This document shows positions 1-12,069 of a DNA stretch of 64,000 nt, in pieces. The notes below the pieces were generated by a model, which saw only the letters and a list, made by a program, of their open reading frames with translations, ran no database searches and was not told the origin of the DNA. How positions within the stretch are numbered: the stretch's first letter is position 1; each line of letters opens with the position of its first letter. The stretch is from Haemaphysalis longicornis (lineage: Eukaryota; Arthropoda; Arachnida; Ixodida; Ixodidae). A program made the translations under genes and the position numbers. The stretch spans positions 63,741,878 through 63,805,877 of the forward strand of contig CM023454.1 in NCBI GenBank assembly GCA_013339765.2, written 5' to 3'.

Positions 1-659
1 TTTTCTTGGTTTATTGAAAACTGAGATCAGTTTGGTTGACGTGATTGACGAGCGTACGTTTCTGCTTCGAGAGTGAATTTGGCGTTGCGAATCTCCAGCT
101 TACGGTTCGTTTTGCGTTTTTTTCATCGTTTAAAGAGTTCGTTCTGGGCTATCTTTAATAAGCCCTAATTGTTTGGTATGTTTGGGGCTTCTGTGAGGAG
201 CTGCGTGGTTTATCTTCTTTATCGTCGATGGGATCGGTGGTTGCGTTTGCACGAAAATTTTTCCACTCAGTCTGGCCGTGCCGATTCACTCCAGATTGTT
301 TTTGCGGTTTGGGATTTAAAGCTAGATGGTGTAGGGATCTCTGCCTGAGGTGTCTTCCCGGCAGGACCACATGACACCCTTGATGTTTTAGGTGAACGTG
401 AAGTCAGGGTAGGTGTCTCTTAAAACACAGGTGCCAAGCGGAAAAACATGAAATTGTGGACTACGGTGGATAAAATTGAATTACAGACTCCACAAATGAA
501 TCACAAAATGAAAACATCTGACATTTTTGTGTACAATGCAGCAGTCATCTAAGAAATGTTGTAGATAGGAGGAAGCATGAACGAAACAAAGTGGAAGATG
601 GGTATTAGCAGAGACAAAATGCCCACACGAATGGATAGCATTACGCACAGTATGGATGA
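1..659. other. No recognised feature
   Basis: Short AT-rich reading frames only. I see no motif, repeat structure or RNA gene here. The right edge abuts the 3' end of a minus-strand LINE fragment. Confidence 0.4.
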
Positions 660-1470
660 TCATAAACAAATTTTTATTATAATCCAAAGGGCAAAGCGAG
701 GCTTATGGTCCAGGAGGCCGTAAGAGAAAATCGCATTCAACACCTGGTCGACCAGCATAGATTTATCTTCACGGTTGGAGCTGGTGAGCAACTCTCTCAC
801 GGCTGATGGGAAGGAACAGGGGTCTATCGGGGATGTAGGAGTGGCGAGTGAGGGCATTCATTCACAAGGTGAAAAGATTCCAGTGGGGTATTGCAGGGTT
901 GACAGGTTTCAGGGTAGTATGTTCGAGCAATGTGGTGAAGTCAGGTAGAGTTGTAGTAGGTATCGTTTTGTACGTGTCGCCAGGTGTATGCTTGTGCCTG
1001 CGTGTGGAGGGGGTGCTTATGCCTGTACTGGGTGAGAATGGCTCCAATGAGGGTCAGGGGGTCGCGGATTATGTCCTCCGTGGCAGACGATTCGGATTCC
1101 GAGAATACCCGGTTGTGCATTTTGCGGGCTGCAGCATGGGCTGCTTCATTCCCCAGCAGGCCGGTGTGATCAGGAGTTCATATTATTACGATCAATAGTT
1201 GAGAGGGAAGGTTTCCCAGAAGAAGAATTTTTGCGTGAAGCTTTGCCAGGAGGGTAGTCTAGGCATGCCTGGATAGAGTCCGTAACAATCATGAGGGGGT
1301 GTGAATTGCTTTGCGTGGTCATGGCGTGAGCTATGGCGATGAATTCAGCGGTAGGGGAGAAGATTCCGTGATAGGTTGCAGCAGCCACCGTGGTACTCGT
1401 AGAGTCTCGATCAACAATTGTGGTACACTGGTCATGGTGAGTACGTGCAATATTTGTATTTAGACGTGTA
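660..1470 (-). pseudogene. Decayed I-clade LINE, RNase H domain and C-terminal tail
   Basis: Read right to left, the translation first gives an RNase H domain: an AAATYHGIFSPTAEFIAIA-type stretch, then an IVTDSIQA motif carrying a catalytic-type Asp, then TGLLGNEAAHAAARK, which matches the 'PGH.G..GNE.AD.AAR' block that closes RNase H in I/Jockey-group LINEs. A further minus-strand frame at 660-857 resembles the usual C-terminal tail of such ORF2 proteins (…SSNREDKSMLVDQVLNAI…). The parts lie in different frames separated by stops, so the copy is dead. Only the 3' end survives, as expected of a 5'-truncated LINE insertion. The AATAAAAATTT stretch just after the last frame on the minus strand could be its 3' end. 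The clade is inferred from motif order, not from a search. Confidence 0.7.
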
Positions 1471-1889
1471 GATCCTTGTCGAGTCTTTTTAGGTTTCTGA
1501 CACGAGCTAGTCTTCTGTTTCTGTAGTGAAATAGGTGAATTTGCCTCTGAATAGGGCCGATGTGAATTCTTTAGCGCACAGGAATGGAGATGTGGTGAGG
1601 CGTGTCCTGAGCTTTTTCGGTTTTATATACCAGAAGACCGAGCAGGTGTTGGCCTGTTGGAGGATGTTGAAGCCACATTATGAACGAGATAATAAAAAAG
1701 GAGGCACATTTTCCTCCAGGCTATATGGCAGCGACATACATTGCCATAGGGAATACTATTGAACCGACAAGCTTAGCTTGCGGTGTGCCGCCAATAATAA
1801 AGATTTAGTAATGAATAAAAACGGCAAAGGTGCAGGTACCGGTGGCATAACTTTATCTCCTCTAAAGAAAAGTGAGGGTATGTTACTAG
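1471..1889. other. No recognised feature between two LINE fragments
   Basis: Possibly more upstream sequence of the minus-strand LINE, but I could not see a convincing reverse transcriptase motif in it. Confidence 0.35.
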
Positions 1890-3260
1890 AAAAACTTGCT
1901 TAACTATTCTTAGAGTGTTTAGGGAGTCTAAAGGTACCCGAAGCATGGAAAACCTCCGAGATATTTTGAATTCACAAGAAGGGGCAGATAGCAAAGATCA
2001 TATAAGCTACAAACCCATCAGCTTTTTGCCCATGGTATACATGTTGTTTACAATAATAATAGTTACCCAAAACCGAAAGCCTAGACTTCCAACAGCCAAA
2101 GAAACAGGCTGGGTTTTCAAACGGACGCACCACATTAGATTTTGCCCTAGGCATCAGCCAAGTAATTAAAAATCTGCCGGGTATATGAGCCAATTTACGT
2201 GACAATTATACACTATGAAAACTCGTTTGGTTTAGTAAACACCACAGCAGTGATGTTTTACCCAGGACCTAGTGACCCAAGGAAGAGGTGACACGTAACT
2301 ACGAGTCGTAAACAACACATATGAGGTATGGACGTTTGAGCATGATCCTTCAAGAATAAATCCTAATGTCCCCCATACGGAAAGGGGTGCACAAGGAGAT
2401 ATCATCATCCCAAATTTTTAAGGTCTGTCTGTAGAGTGCAGTTACGTGGCTTGACTGTGGAAACGTGGGTTCAAGTATAAACGGAAAACACTCGGGCTAT
2501 TTCTGTTTTTTTAAGCGGCATAATCTTGCTCAGTGAATCTGCTAAACAAGTTCAAAAATGATTGAGAACAACATTCAGAGGGTGTTGCGGAAGGACGTAA
2601 GAAAATATCCATATATATAAATAAAATAAATAAACTTTCCGTACTCGTCTTTGCCAGCCTAGCTATGATATACGGCCACCAGTGGAAGAACGCAAACTCT
2701 CTTGGCCAGATGATGAGCGCTGACTCCAATCACAACAAAGAAATCCGCCCCAGAAAAACACTGAAATTAGGTGCACCAAGCAGGCACTTGCAACTAACAA
2801 AAAGAAAGCTACCTCTACCCCGCAAAAGAAAAGTATTCAATCGATTAGACCGGCAGTTGATGGCATACGGAGTGGAAAGTTGGCTGTTTACTAAACAGCT
2901 AGTAAGCAACTTCGATCGGCTCAACGCTCTATGGAGGGAATGGTAATATCCCGTTTAGGGACAGGGAGCGCGCTACCTGAATTAGTCAGAAAAGTTGAGT
3001 AGACAATATAATATTTCAAATCAGGAAAAAGAATACAACTAAGGTTCGCATTCTAGTATGAAGAACAGACAACAGGTGGATTGCGATGGCAATGGAAAGG
3101 ACACCGAGAGATGGGACTACAAAGATGAGAAGGCAAATAGGGCGATGGGGAGACGGACTGAGAAAAGTTACAGGCGAGGAATGGACTACAGCAGCGCAGG
3201 GCCGAATCAAGTAGATGTCAGTGGAGTAGCTTTCGTCAGGCAGTGGACGTAAACAAGCTG
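1890..3260 (+). pseudogene. Decayed RTE-type LINE reverse transcriptase and C-terminus
   Basis: Successive plus-strand pieces follow the order of an RTE-clade LINE ORF2. At 1920-2170 there is a 'VPEAWKTSEI…HKKG' piece, then 'LDFQQPKKQAGF', then 'TLDFALGISQVI' (RT blocks 2-3). At about 2375-2425 a degraded 'GV(R)QGDTISPK'-like block follows. At 2830-2935 'LPLPRKRKVFNRL…YGVESW(T)LTK' matches the post-RT region. At 3060-3250 'DNRWIAMAMERTPRDG…GRWGDGLRK' matches the extreme C-terminus of this family. Many frameshifts and stops interrupt it, and the catalytic YADD box is not recognisable. The element reads left to right and ends near 3260 without a clear poly(A) or microsatellite tail. Confidence 0.8.
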
Positions 3261-3827
3261 TTGGGATGACCATGAGGATGACAAATATGTGGCTCTTTAT
3301 TCACTAATTAAAACTCGTTTCGTGTAAGAGCTCCTTTTTTTCTAACTAGAACACCCAGTGCCATACTAGCGAATTGGATGTTCTACTTTTACACGTATAA
3401 AATATAAAAGGTTATTTAAGATATGCATGCAGTGCAAAATTATATTCCAATTGTTTTTTGCAGCCAACTACATCGCCGGCAGATCTAGCTGACTCATTCC
3501 ATACAATATGAAATGTGAGTCGCACTTGTTCACCAGTGTGTGGGTGCCGGGTAAGGCACGAAGGTATTTTTTTGTTATCGCTAGCTGACGTACGATGACT
3601 TGGATATTTACAGCAGCAACACGGACGGGGCACTAATATCCCTGCAGAATTACCGCTGCAAAATCGTGGCGTTTGCTGGGAACTTCATGCATGACATGCA
3701 CAAGTACCATGTTTTATATTCTTCTCACCTCCCTAAGCTGCAAAAAAAATTGCGTAAATTATTATTTCTGCGTTTTGTAGCACTCTTTTGGAATATTGGA
3801 GAATTTTTGTAAAAACACAAGGATTCA
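3261..3827. other. No recognised feature
   Basis: AT-rich spacer between the RTE LINE and the gypsy element. It ends in the AATAT that borders the 5' LTR. Confidence 0.4.
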
Positions 3828-3831
3828 ATAT

Positions 3832-4062
3832 TGTCACGGGCTTTGGCACATTGGCAATTCAAGCATTTAGCTATGGCCAACCTCTCCTTCAGGGATATGC
3901 GCCACTGCCAAGCTGGTACACAGCCTTGGGAGACAACGACGACGCTGCTTGCCTTGCGGACGTGCGCGCTGTTCCGGGGATATCCGTGCTGCTTTGCCCA
4001 CCGGCTTGTATTTGACTGAAAATACATCTTATTACGAGCAGTGTCTTCATTGCCACGTCACA
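3832..4062 (+). repeat. 5' LTR of the gypsy element
   Basis: 231 bp, TG…CA ends, matching 8664-8894 over its full length with scattered substitutions. It would hold the promoter of the element. AATACATCTTATTACGAGC near its 3' end is shared by both copies. I see no convincing TATA box. Confidence 0.93.
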
Positions 4063-4067
4063 TCTTG

Positions 4068-4079
4068 TGGTGGAGGTGC
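4068..4079 (+). promoter_or_regulatory. Candidate tRNA primer-binding site
   Basis: TGGTGGAGGTGC lies 5 nt inside the 5' LTR. The same 12-mer lies 3 nt inside the LTR at 30243-30456. It begins with TGG, as a primer site complementary to a tRNA CCA end should, and would pair with a tRNA ending GCACCTCCACCA. The tRNA was not identified. Confidence 0.5.
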
Positions 4080-4155
4080 AGCTTCCCTACCTCTTTCCCG
4101 CCAGTCTTGGCACAACAGGGAGCTTCGGTCAGGATGTCACACCCATCGCGGCACG

Positions 4156-5002
4156 ATGCCACAAACCGTTGAGCCTGCATTCCCCAACCCGATAGTCATT
4201 GTCTCACCACCTCGCGACCCTGGCTTTTTCTCTGGCGCTGACGATGAGGACATTGATCAATGGCTCAGCTTGTACGAGCGTGTCAGTACCCACAACCAGT
4301 GGGATGACATGTTAATGTTGGCAAATTTACCCCCAAATCTGAAAAAAAAAACCCGCTCTGGTGTGGTTCCAAACATACGAATCCATGCTGACCAGTTGGG
4401 ATCAATGCAAGCAGGAAATGCGCGATTTGTTCGTTAACTCCGTGACGCGCCAGCTTGCCGCAAAGAAAGACCTCTCTTCTCGCGTCCAGTCATCCACGGA
4501 GTCGTACGTGGCTTACATTCTGGACGTTTTGACACTCTGCTCGAAAGTAGACCCCAGCATGCCTGAGTCTGACAAGGTTGGGCACATCCTTAAGGGCATT
4601 GCGGACGATGCTTCTAAGTTGCTGATTTGCAAAGAGTGCTCCTTCGTTGAGTCGGTCTTGAAGGAATGCCGCCGGTTTGAAGAAGCAAAGTGTCGTCGCG
4701 TAGCGCACTCGTTCATCCGCCTCCCCCACACCGCGGCAACATCGTCGTGTGCGGATGCGGCAACGCCACCCCGCCCACCACCGACCGATGAACTGCCGAC
4801 TCATACCGACCCTCTAATGACGATAGTGCGCCACGAAATAGTGGCCATGGTTCCGGCTATCGTACCTCAAAAAGGCAGTTGTTCGCGTGTCGGGCATTTG
4901 TCTCGCTACTGCCGTTACCGCTGCTCGTCGCCGCCGCAGCCAAGGTTTCTTGATACAAGCTATTCCAGCGACAGGACCCACCAATTCATGCCTGGTTACT
5001 AA
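4156..5002 (+). pseudogene. Gypsy gag, frameshifted
   Basis: The ATG at 4156 opens a frame (MPQTVEPAFPNPI…) that ends at 4437. The gag-like continuation is in the +2 frame, from about 4350 to 5002 (WFQTYESMLTSWDQCKQEM…). The shift probably happened in the A10 run near 4340-4350. The domain 'W..L…F…' and the block KGIADDASKLLICKECS resemble the central capsid-like region of arthropod gypsy gags. Near 4875-4915 a remnant VGHLSRYCR looks like the second half of a CCHC zinc knuckle; its first Cys pair is degraded. Gag would bind and package element RNA. Nucleocapsid function is doubtful even if the frame were continuous. Confidence 0.75.
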
Positions 5003-5220
5003 CAGCGTGACGTTTCCGGCAGTTCCCTGACCACCCGTTTTGGCCGTTCCCCGTCCCCACAACGTCGCCAGTCTCATTCGCCTCAACCCCGCCGCCCCTC
5101 CCCGCCTGCTTCTTACACCGCTACCTCCCCGGGAAACTAGCTCATTTAGCTCCCGGAGGTGTTGCATTTCCGACCTGGCCCGAAAATCCTCTCTTCCCTA
5201 ATACGAGGAAACACAATCTC

Positions 5221-5685
5221 TTGGAAATTGATATTGATGGTATTCGTGTGGACGCCCTGATAGACACTGGTGCGAACATCTCAGTTTTAAGCTCGCCCCT
5301 TCGCCGCCGCCTGCACAAAGTTATGACGCCAGCTCCCTCCAACGTTGTACGAGTCGAAGATGGCCGGACACCCACCGTAGCAGGTCTCTGCACAGCTCGA
5401 GTTGGCATCGCAGGACACAAAATACCAGTTCAATTCACCGTCTTGGACGCATGCCCTCATGCCATTATTCTTGGCCTCGACTTTCTTACTGACCACGCCA
5501 CTCTTATAGACTGCGCCTCCGGCATCCTCGGTCTTGACCTGATGATTGGTCCTGTTGCCGACCCTGAACTTTATCACCGTCTATGCTCTGCCGAACACCT
5601 ACGATTAGCTCCAAACAACCTACGTTCCTTTGTAGCCGTGCCCACCTGTCCTGGACGGCGAGTACATGGTTTCACCTCTTACTGA
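5221..5685 (+). pseudogene. Gypsy aspartic protease domain
   Basis: This frame contains a retropepsin-type domain: ALIDTGANISVLS with the catalytic Asp at 5263-5265 (D-T-G-A), then 'AIILGLDFL', the usual second conserved block (ILG.DFL). It would process the Gag-Pol polyprotein. It lies in the same frame as the first part of gag but is separated from it by stops. It runs about 100 residues past the protease core into the linker before RT. The core itself looks intact. Confidence 0.85.
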
Positions 5686-7401
5686 CGTTCTCCTACAGCA
5701 CAACGTGGCGCTTCCTCATACAGTCGTCACGGTCGCACAAAATCAAATAGATTTGCAGTTCTTGAATATTGGTCGTTCCTACCAAGTGCTTCCACAGGGA
5801 ATGTCACTGGCCACTGTTTGTCCGCTCGATGGAGGCCAGCTCTCTTCTTTGTCCACTGATGTCCCTCCAAGTGCTCCCGACCGTCTGAAAGATCATCGAC
5901 CGACCTCCGATGACTTAAAAAAGATGACGTCATCGGACCTTTCCACCTCACAAGCTCGCCAACTACACGAGCTACTGGCATCCTACAGGGACATCTTTGA
6001 TTTGGACGACCGCCCGTTAGGCCAGACTTCGGAGGTAACGCATCGCATCAACACCGGCGATGCGGCCCCTATACACCGACGACCATATCGGGTGTCTCAA
6101 ACGGGAAGGGCAATCATCCAAACCGAGGTAAAGAAAATGCCGAAGAAGGACGTCATTGAACCTTCTTCAAGTCCGTGGGCATCACCAGTCGTCTTGGTGA
6201 AGAGAAAGATGGTTCATGGCGCTTCTGCGTTGACTACCGGCATTTGAATAAAATCACAAAGAAGGACGTTTACCCGCTCCCTCGAAAAGATAATTCCCTC
6301 GATTGCGTTGACGGTGCGTCCTATTTCTCGTCGATCGACCTACGACCTGGCTTATGGCAGATTGCTGTTGACGCCATAGATCGCGCAAAGACCGCTTTTG
6401 TTACGCCGGACGGCTTGTACCAAATCAAGGTCATTCCGTTCGGTCTTTGTAATGCACCTGTGACCTTCAAAAGGATGACCGACTCACTTTTGCGCGGTTT
6501 CGAGTGGTCCACGTGCATCTGCTACTTGGATGACGTCATCGTGTTTGCCCCAACATTCGATACACATCTCCAACGTCTCACGGACATCCTTGCGGTCTTC
6601 CGCCGTGTCGAGCTCCAGCTCAACGCGTCCAAATGCCATTTCGGTGGCCAACAACTTAAGATCCTGGGACATGTAGTGGACGCTGCTGGTGTAAGACCTG
6701 ATGCTGACAAGGTGCGCGCCATCAAAAAGTTTCCTGTCCCTCAATCTGCGAAGGATGTTCGCAGCTTTGTTAGCCTAAGCTGTTACTTCGGCCGCTTCAT
6801 CGAGAACTTCGCTGACATAGCCCGCCCACTTACGGATCTTCTGAAGACTGATACCTCGTTCTCGTGGGGCTCCGCACAAGCCACGGCTTTTTCCTCGCTC
6901 ATTAACCGTCTTACCCGTTGTCCGATTTTGGCCCATTTCGATAATACGGCTCCGACAGAAGTTCGTACTGATACAAGAGGGCATGGCATAGGAGCTGTCT
7001 TGATCCAGCAACAGGCAGGTGGCACCAGAGTGATAGCGTGTTCCAGTCGCCTTTTGAACCCTGCCGAACGCAACTATTCTATCACTGAGCGTGAATGCCT
7101 CGCACTTGTATGGGCTGTCAGCAGGTTCCCTCTATACTTGTACGGCAAAACATTCGCTGTAGTTACGGATCACCATGCGTGTTGCTGGCTTTCCACTCTG
7201 AAGGACCCCACCGGACGACTTGGTCGTTGGGCATTAGGGCTACAGGATTACGACTATTCGGTCGTCTACAAGTCTGGTCGCATGCACAGGGACGCGTACT
7301 GCGTGTCTCGTCACCCTGTTGACCCCCCTGACCCTCCAGACAATGACGACGACCCTGGCGTATTCGCTCTGCCGCACTTGCTCAACATTGCTGACCATTA
7401 G
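5666..7401 (+). pseudogene. Gypsy reverse transcriptase and RNase H, frameshifted
   Basis: The N-terminal linker and first RT block (…SSPWASPVVLVKRK) read in the frame of 5666-6247. The rest of RT reads one frame over, from about 6200. Visible landmarks: WRFCVDYRHLNKITKKD, the 'SIDLRPGLWQIAV' block carrying a catalytic Asp, 'PFGLCNAPVTFKRMTD', and the YLDD box at 6523-6534. The connection and RNase H follow, with 'TDTRGHGIGAVL' (first acidic residue), 'ITERECLALVWAV' (Glu) and 'VTDHHA' (Asp). All acidic catalytic residues of both enzymes appear present. The frame ends at TAG 7399-7401, although coding-like sequence continues in the same frame into integrase. This is a premature stop. Confidence 0.92.
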
Positions 7402-8614
7402 CGCCGTGATCCGTCGCTTTACAAGATCATCCAACGCCTTAGATCTGAGCCGGCCGACCCTTCTACGCGTGAATTTATGCTTCGTGATGGCATCTTGTTC
7501 CGCCGAAACTTTCGCGAGGAAGGGCCTGACGAGCTACTTGCACTGCCTCAGGATCGGCGCTCCGACGTCCTCCGCGAGCTTCACGACGCGCCCATAGTTG
7601 GTCACCTTCGCCTGGCTCGGACTTACGACCACGTGCGTCGGCGCTTTTACTGGCCGGGCCTATACCGGTCCGTGAGGCGATACGTCACGGCTTGTGATCT
7701 ATGCCAAAGCCGAGAAAGGCCTCCTTTGCTTGCATCCGCCACCCTTCAACCAGTTGATGTTCCCACAGAACCATTCTTCCGTGTAGGAGTGGCCCTTCTC
7801 GGCCATTTACCCCTTGTCCCAGTCGGGCAACAAGTGGATTGCTGTCGCCACGGATTATGCTACGCCTTACGCTATCACGCGGGCGCTCCCCACCAGCTGT
7901 GCCACAGACGTAGCCGACTTCCTCCTACATGATGTAATCGTGTACCACGGGGCCCCTCGTCCACTGCTTACGGATCGTGGGCGGTACTTCTTGTCCCAAG
8001 TTATTGATGACCTCCTCCGTTCCCGCCGTACGAAGCACAATCTTTCAACCGCCAATCATCCTCAAACGGACTTACTGAACGCTTCAACAAGACGCTCACG
8101 GACATGCTGGCCATGTGCGTGTCCGCCGACCACCGCGACTGGGACGTACCACTACCCTACGTTACGTTTGCTTATAATTCTTCTCGCCTCGACGCTGCTG
8201 GCTACTCACTTTTCTTTTTTGGGCGAGAGCCTGCCTTACTATCGGACACCGTGTTGCCTAACTCGGGGACATTCACAACCGAATACGCAAGAGACGCGGT
8301 AGCGCACGCTGATTTCCACCCAACAGGTTGCCCGCGCCACGATATTGACTGCACAAACAGCCCAGAAAGACCGCTATGACCAGCACCATCGCAATGTGTA
8401 CTTCGCCCCAGGCACTTTGGTACTCCTGTGGACCCCATCGCGCCACGTTGGCCTGTCTGAAAAACTGCTTTGTTGTTTCACGGGCCCTTATCGCATCCTA
8501 CGCATGGTAAAAATTGGACCCCTCATGCATTCGCCCTCATCTCATTCAATTTCGCAACTTGCGCACGTCTCCCGTCTGAAGCCGTACCCCTCCCGGGATC
8601 CAGGCTGCCTCTAA
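7402..8614 (+). pseudogene. Gypsy integrase, three frames
   Basis: Directly after the TAG the same frame gives the H2C2 zinc-binding domain: 'LHDAPIVGHLRLARTYDHV' supplies the His pair and 'CDLC' near 7695 the Cys pair. The catalytic core continues in the frame of 7814 onward with 'ATDYAT' (first Asp) and 'LLTDRGRYF' (second Asp). Near 8065-8070 it shifts again; the frame of 8104-8379 then carries the 'LTERFNKTL' type block with the catalytic Glu. A last shift near 8345 leads to the C-terminal 'GTLVLLWTP…FTGPYRIL' domain, ending at 8614. No chromodomain is visible. Integrase would insert the cDNA; here it needs several repairs and is inactive. Confidence 0.88.
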
Positions 8615-8663
8615 CCTTGTTCCGTTGTTTGTACCGCGTCGGTGGTCTTGCCGCCGGAGGTTA

Positions 8664-8894
8664 TGTCACGGGCTTTGGCAGATTGGCAATCCAAGGGTTA
8701 AGCTATGGCCAACCTCTCCTTCAGGGATATGCGCTACTGCCAAGCTGGTACACAGCCTTGGGAGACGACGACGACGCTGCTTGCCTTGCGCACGTGCTCG
8801 CTGTTCCCGGGACATTTGAGCTGCTTTGCCCACCGGCTTGTATTTGACTGTTAATACATCTTATTACGAGCAGTGCCTTCACTGCCACGTCACA
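8664..8894 (+). repeat. 3' LTR of the gypsy element
   Basis: 231 bp, same termini as the 5' LTR. Just upstream, GCCGGAGG is a short purine stretch that could be a weak polypurine tract. The four bases after it (ATAT) repeat those before the 5' LTR. Confidence 0.93.
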
Positions 8895-8898
8895 ATAT

Positions 8899-10030
8899 CA
8901 ATAGCGTCTTTCCTCTGGCGTACTCACGTGAAGAATTGAGAACGCGCAGGGTTTTGCAGTTTTGGGAAATAATTTGTTTTGTAATTTCAAGTTTACTAGG
9001 TAAAGATGTACTAGGAACATTTTTATGGTGCATGGAATTTAAATGCTTTCTTTGCCAAAACCAATATTCCTAAGAGCGGCCGTTATGCTTTTGGCCTCCG
9101 ATTTCGCTTAATTTCTTAAGAGCAGGTTGTTTGTCCTGATAAAGGTGCAGTTAATATGGTGTCCGCCTGTTTAAAATCTTTTTCAGCATTGCCAGTAACT
9201 GATGTGACAATATTGACAGCATAACCTACTAGTGATACATGAACAACAAAGGGCAACAAATGCGTTTCGATAGTTACACAGTTAATAAAGGAGGTGTTTA
9301 CATTTTTGGTTTACATTTTTACAACAATCACAACATTATATTCAACTGCGGTGGGGAGTAGAAATGAAGTTTTCGTCCAATTTAAGAAAAGAGTGTCGTG
9401 ACGCGCGCACCATCCACGTGTAACATACTACTCTGTATATAAAGTACATATACATTTATGTATGTGTGTATGTATGTATGTATATATGTATGTATGTATA
9501 GTGATCGAGTGTAAACAAGTTGAGGTGCACGTTGACATGATGGCGGCAGTGTCCTTATGAGAAAAAGCAAGTTTGGAAAAATATTCGCGCACAAGATTTT
9601 TAAACAGGCATCGTAAGACTAATAGCCTACAATAGAGGCTTGACTGCTATAAATTATTTTCTTTATTCGCATAGCCTGCATCTAAATTAATGTGTTAACG
9701 CTCGGGGGTCTACACAATTATATTTCATGACATTGAAAAAAGATGTCAGGGTGGGTGACACAATTGAGCTGAATAGCGCTAAAATTGTAAAAAGACTGTC
9801 CCTGTTTGAGAAAAAGAACAAGAAAAAACAGAAAACATTTCAAGCCTGACAAAAACGTGTGGAGCATTTCTTAACTAGGGTCCTATTTCAGTCGTCGGAC
9901 TCTGGGACCTTCGCCTGTATAATAATTTTTTTTTTATTTTTCATACAACGTAAAAATGAATTTGAATTTGAAATTTATTGTGGAACAGAGCATCTGATGT
10001 ACAATAAAAATATTTCTTCGTAGTATATAA
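8899..10030. other. No recognised gene; short TATG microsatellite
   Basis: AT-rich sequence. A degenerate (TATG)n/(TATA) tract lies at about 9445-9500. Nothing else is recognisable. Confidence 0.4.
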
Positions 10031-10232
10031 TGTAGGCGGCCGATAAGACGGTGCCGTGGGGGTTACATTTCTTTACAGTGTCGTTGTGGTGACAAAATGA
10101 GCCCGAAAATCAGGGAGCACCCGTGGAGTGCAGCGGAACAGCGCGGAGGCCATAATGTTCTGAGTTGCGTCATCATCTCCAATAATTGTGAATATATGGC
10201 GTGACCATTGCGGATGAGGATGTCGCTAACGG
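10031..10232 (-). repeat. 3' LTR (minus-strand element)
   Basis: It aligns with 12244-12443 throughout, for example the shared ATCAGGGAGC, CCCGTGGAGTGC and GATGAGGATGTC blocks. Confidence 0.8.
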
Positions 10233-10780
10233 GCTCCCCTATTAGTGCGCAGAGAGTGAAGAAATAGTGGGGTAAATATTGCGCGCAAAAAGGAATGCAA
10301 AGGCGCAGAAGGAGCTACATATATGAAGCGAAATATACCAACTTCGTTGCAAGCAGCCAGACGAGGTGGAGAACTATCTACATATGTGTGCCTGTGGTCA
10401 CAAAATGTTCCGTGGGAAGTCGAAGGTCAAACCATAGGAATCGGTCGGCGTTGAGGGAGCGTCCGGGGGAGCTATTAGCTTAGGGAGGCCTAAACTTGGA
10501 GTTTCGTTGCTGTCGCAAGCGGAAACGAGCTGACTGCCGTGCAGAAGCAATTGAATGTAATGGGTAGCGAGGTTGGGCGCCCGCGAAACAAGGCACACTC
10601 ATCCGGGTGCGTAGCTTGCATAGGCGACGGCGATGGGGCCGGTCCAAAGTCAGTGATGGCAAAGCTAGCGGGGTCTATGAGAGCACATCATACCGAAGCC
10701 TGTGACAGCTGCGCCCGAGCGCTGGGTTCGGCGTGCTGTAAACAGTCGAGGCGCTTTTCTTGGGTGAGAGATCCTTGTAC

Positions 10781-12069
10781 TTAGCAAAGGGCGTAAGACA
10801 CGTCGATGAGTGCGTGCTGTGAAGTTGACCTGTCACCTTTGCCGTGTGTTGGGCGAGCCGTGATCAGCCCCATGCAATGCTCGGGACAGCCCTGCAGGGC
10901 TTTGGGGATCGCTGATAATGGTGAGCCCAGGCTAGCGTAACGCGTGGCGCTTCTTTTCCAGGCTGAACGATCATCTGCGCTAGCATAGGATGGTGATAGA
11001 AAATATCCTAATGAGCGTCTCCCCGGTGGGGTTGTGCAATCCCTGTGGTGTGCTACGTGGGGTATCTGGGACGACTTCCGTAAAGTGGTCGATGAAGCTA
11101 CTTCGCTGGCAGGTGCAATGCGTGGAACAGCGTCTTTGACAGGCACCTGAAGACGTCTGTCCGAGCATAGTGTGCTTGGTGCTAAGGTCTTGGGCATGTC
11201 TAAAGCAGACGTTTGCCTAAAGAGAGGCAAATTCGGTTGCCTCAATGCCCAGCCTGGTGGTTCAATAAGGTGTGTAGGCAGCGCAGTTGCGGTGGTGGGT
11301 ACACTGCTTCAGGTGTGGGGGCACAGTCTCCTCTACACTCCACCGCATCGCTGTGGCACGTGAGGCATCGCGGGGCCATTGTTGTCATGCCATCGTTGCT
11401 TCACTGCAACGCTGTCGCTGTGAATGGGCTGGTCCTAGGCAGGAGGACGATGACATCCGTGGGGCAAGGCTCAGTGACTGGCACGGATGGCTTCGTGAAC
11501 CGACCGGAACGTGCCAGGAGAAAGGCCCTATGCTCGTCGTAAGGTCGGGCTCCAGGTTCTGACAAGATGGAGGCCAGGCTGGTGGGAACCAGCTCATGAT
11601 TCTGAAGGAAACGCTTCTGCTGCGTCGTGACACAGTAGAGGTCTAAAAAGCACTCCATTTGGCAGAGCCACACCTTTGGTATCTTAAAGAAGAACGGTGG
11701 GCGATGTCGCAAAGGCGCCGTACTAACCGAGAGTGTCAGCTGGCAGAGAGTAATGTGGTTGGGTGCAGCGAGCGTGGAGGGGGTCACGGTACAAGATCGA
11801 CGATCACTGAAGCCGGGTTTGGATGTAACATAGCGCCGTGCTCCTGTCATTGGCTCATCACAAGGACACAGGCGACACTGCAAGCCGTTGAACGCACTTC
11901 CTGTTCCAACGCTTGGCGTGTCGTGCAAGGAGGCAACGACGTGGAGGAATGCCGAATCATTACGGCTAGCAGGGCTCGCACCGACGCGTGCCATCACAAG
12001 GACCTCGAGATCGTCGTATTGTTGCTGACTGTATTCTATGATGTCGATGCGCAGGTCATGCGGAAGCAA
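10781..12069 (-). pseudogene. Decayed protease/RT region of the LTR element
   Basis: The minus-strand frame 12069-11401 (222 aa) has a stretch RRSCTVTPSTLAAPNHI followed by LTLSV…PPFFFKIPKVW, in the layout of a gypsy retropepsin of the type that ends in 'I..V..PILG.DFL'. The DTGA core is not recognisable. The downstream frame 11245-10781 contains PHVAHHRDCTTPP and then a degraded 'SSPWASP'-like site (LGSPLSAIPKA), where the RT of Gypsy-group elements begins. RT motifs beyond this are absent, so most of pol is deleted. Assignment rests on motif order and on the flanking LTRs. Confidence 0.5.

Larger units (their letters stand above)
3832..8894 (+). mobile_element. Ty3/gypsy LTR retrotransposon, structurally complete, inactivated
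   Basis: Two 231-bp direct repeats that begin TGTCACGGG and end GTCACA flank an interior with gag, protease, RT, RNase H and integrase in the order typical of Ty3/gypsy. The 4-bp sequence ATAT sits on both sides (3828-3831 and 8895-8898), the size expected for a gypsy-group integrase. Taking the LTR one base shorter would give a 5-bp AATAT duplication. The interior is about 4.6 kb, short because gag is small. At least one frameshift lies in each of gag, RT and integrase, and an in-frame TAG precedes integrase, so it cannot encode a working polyprotein. LTRs differ at a number of scattered positions, implying insertion some time ago. No envelope-like frame is present. Confidence 0.93.
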
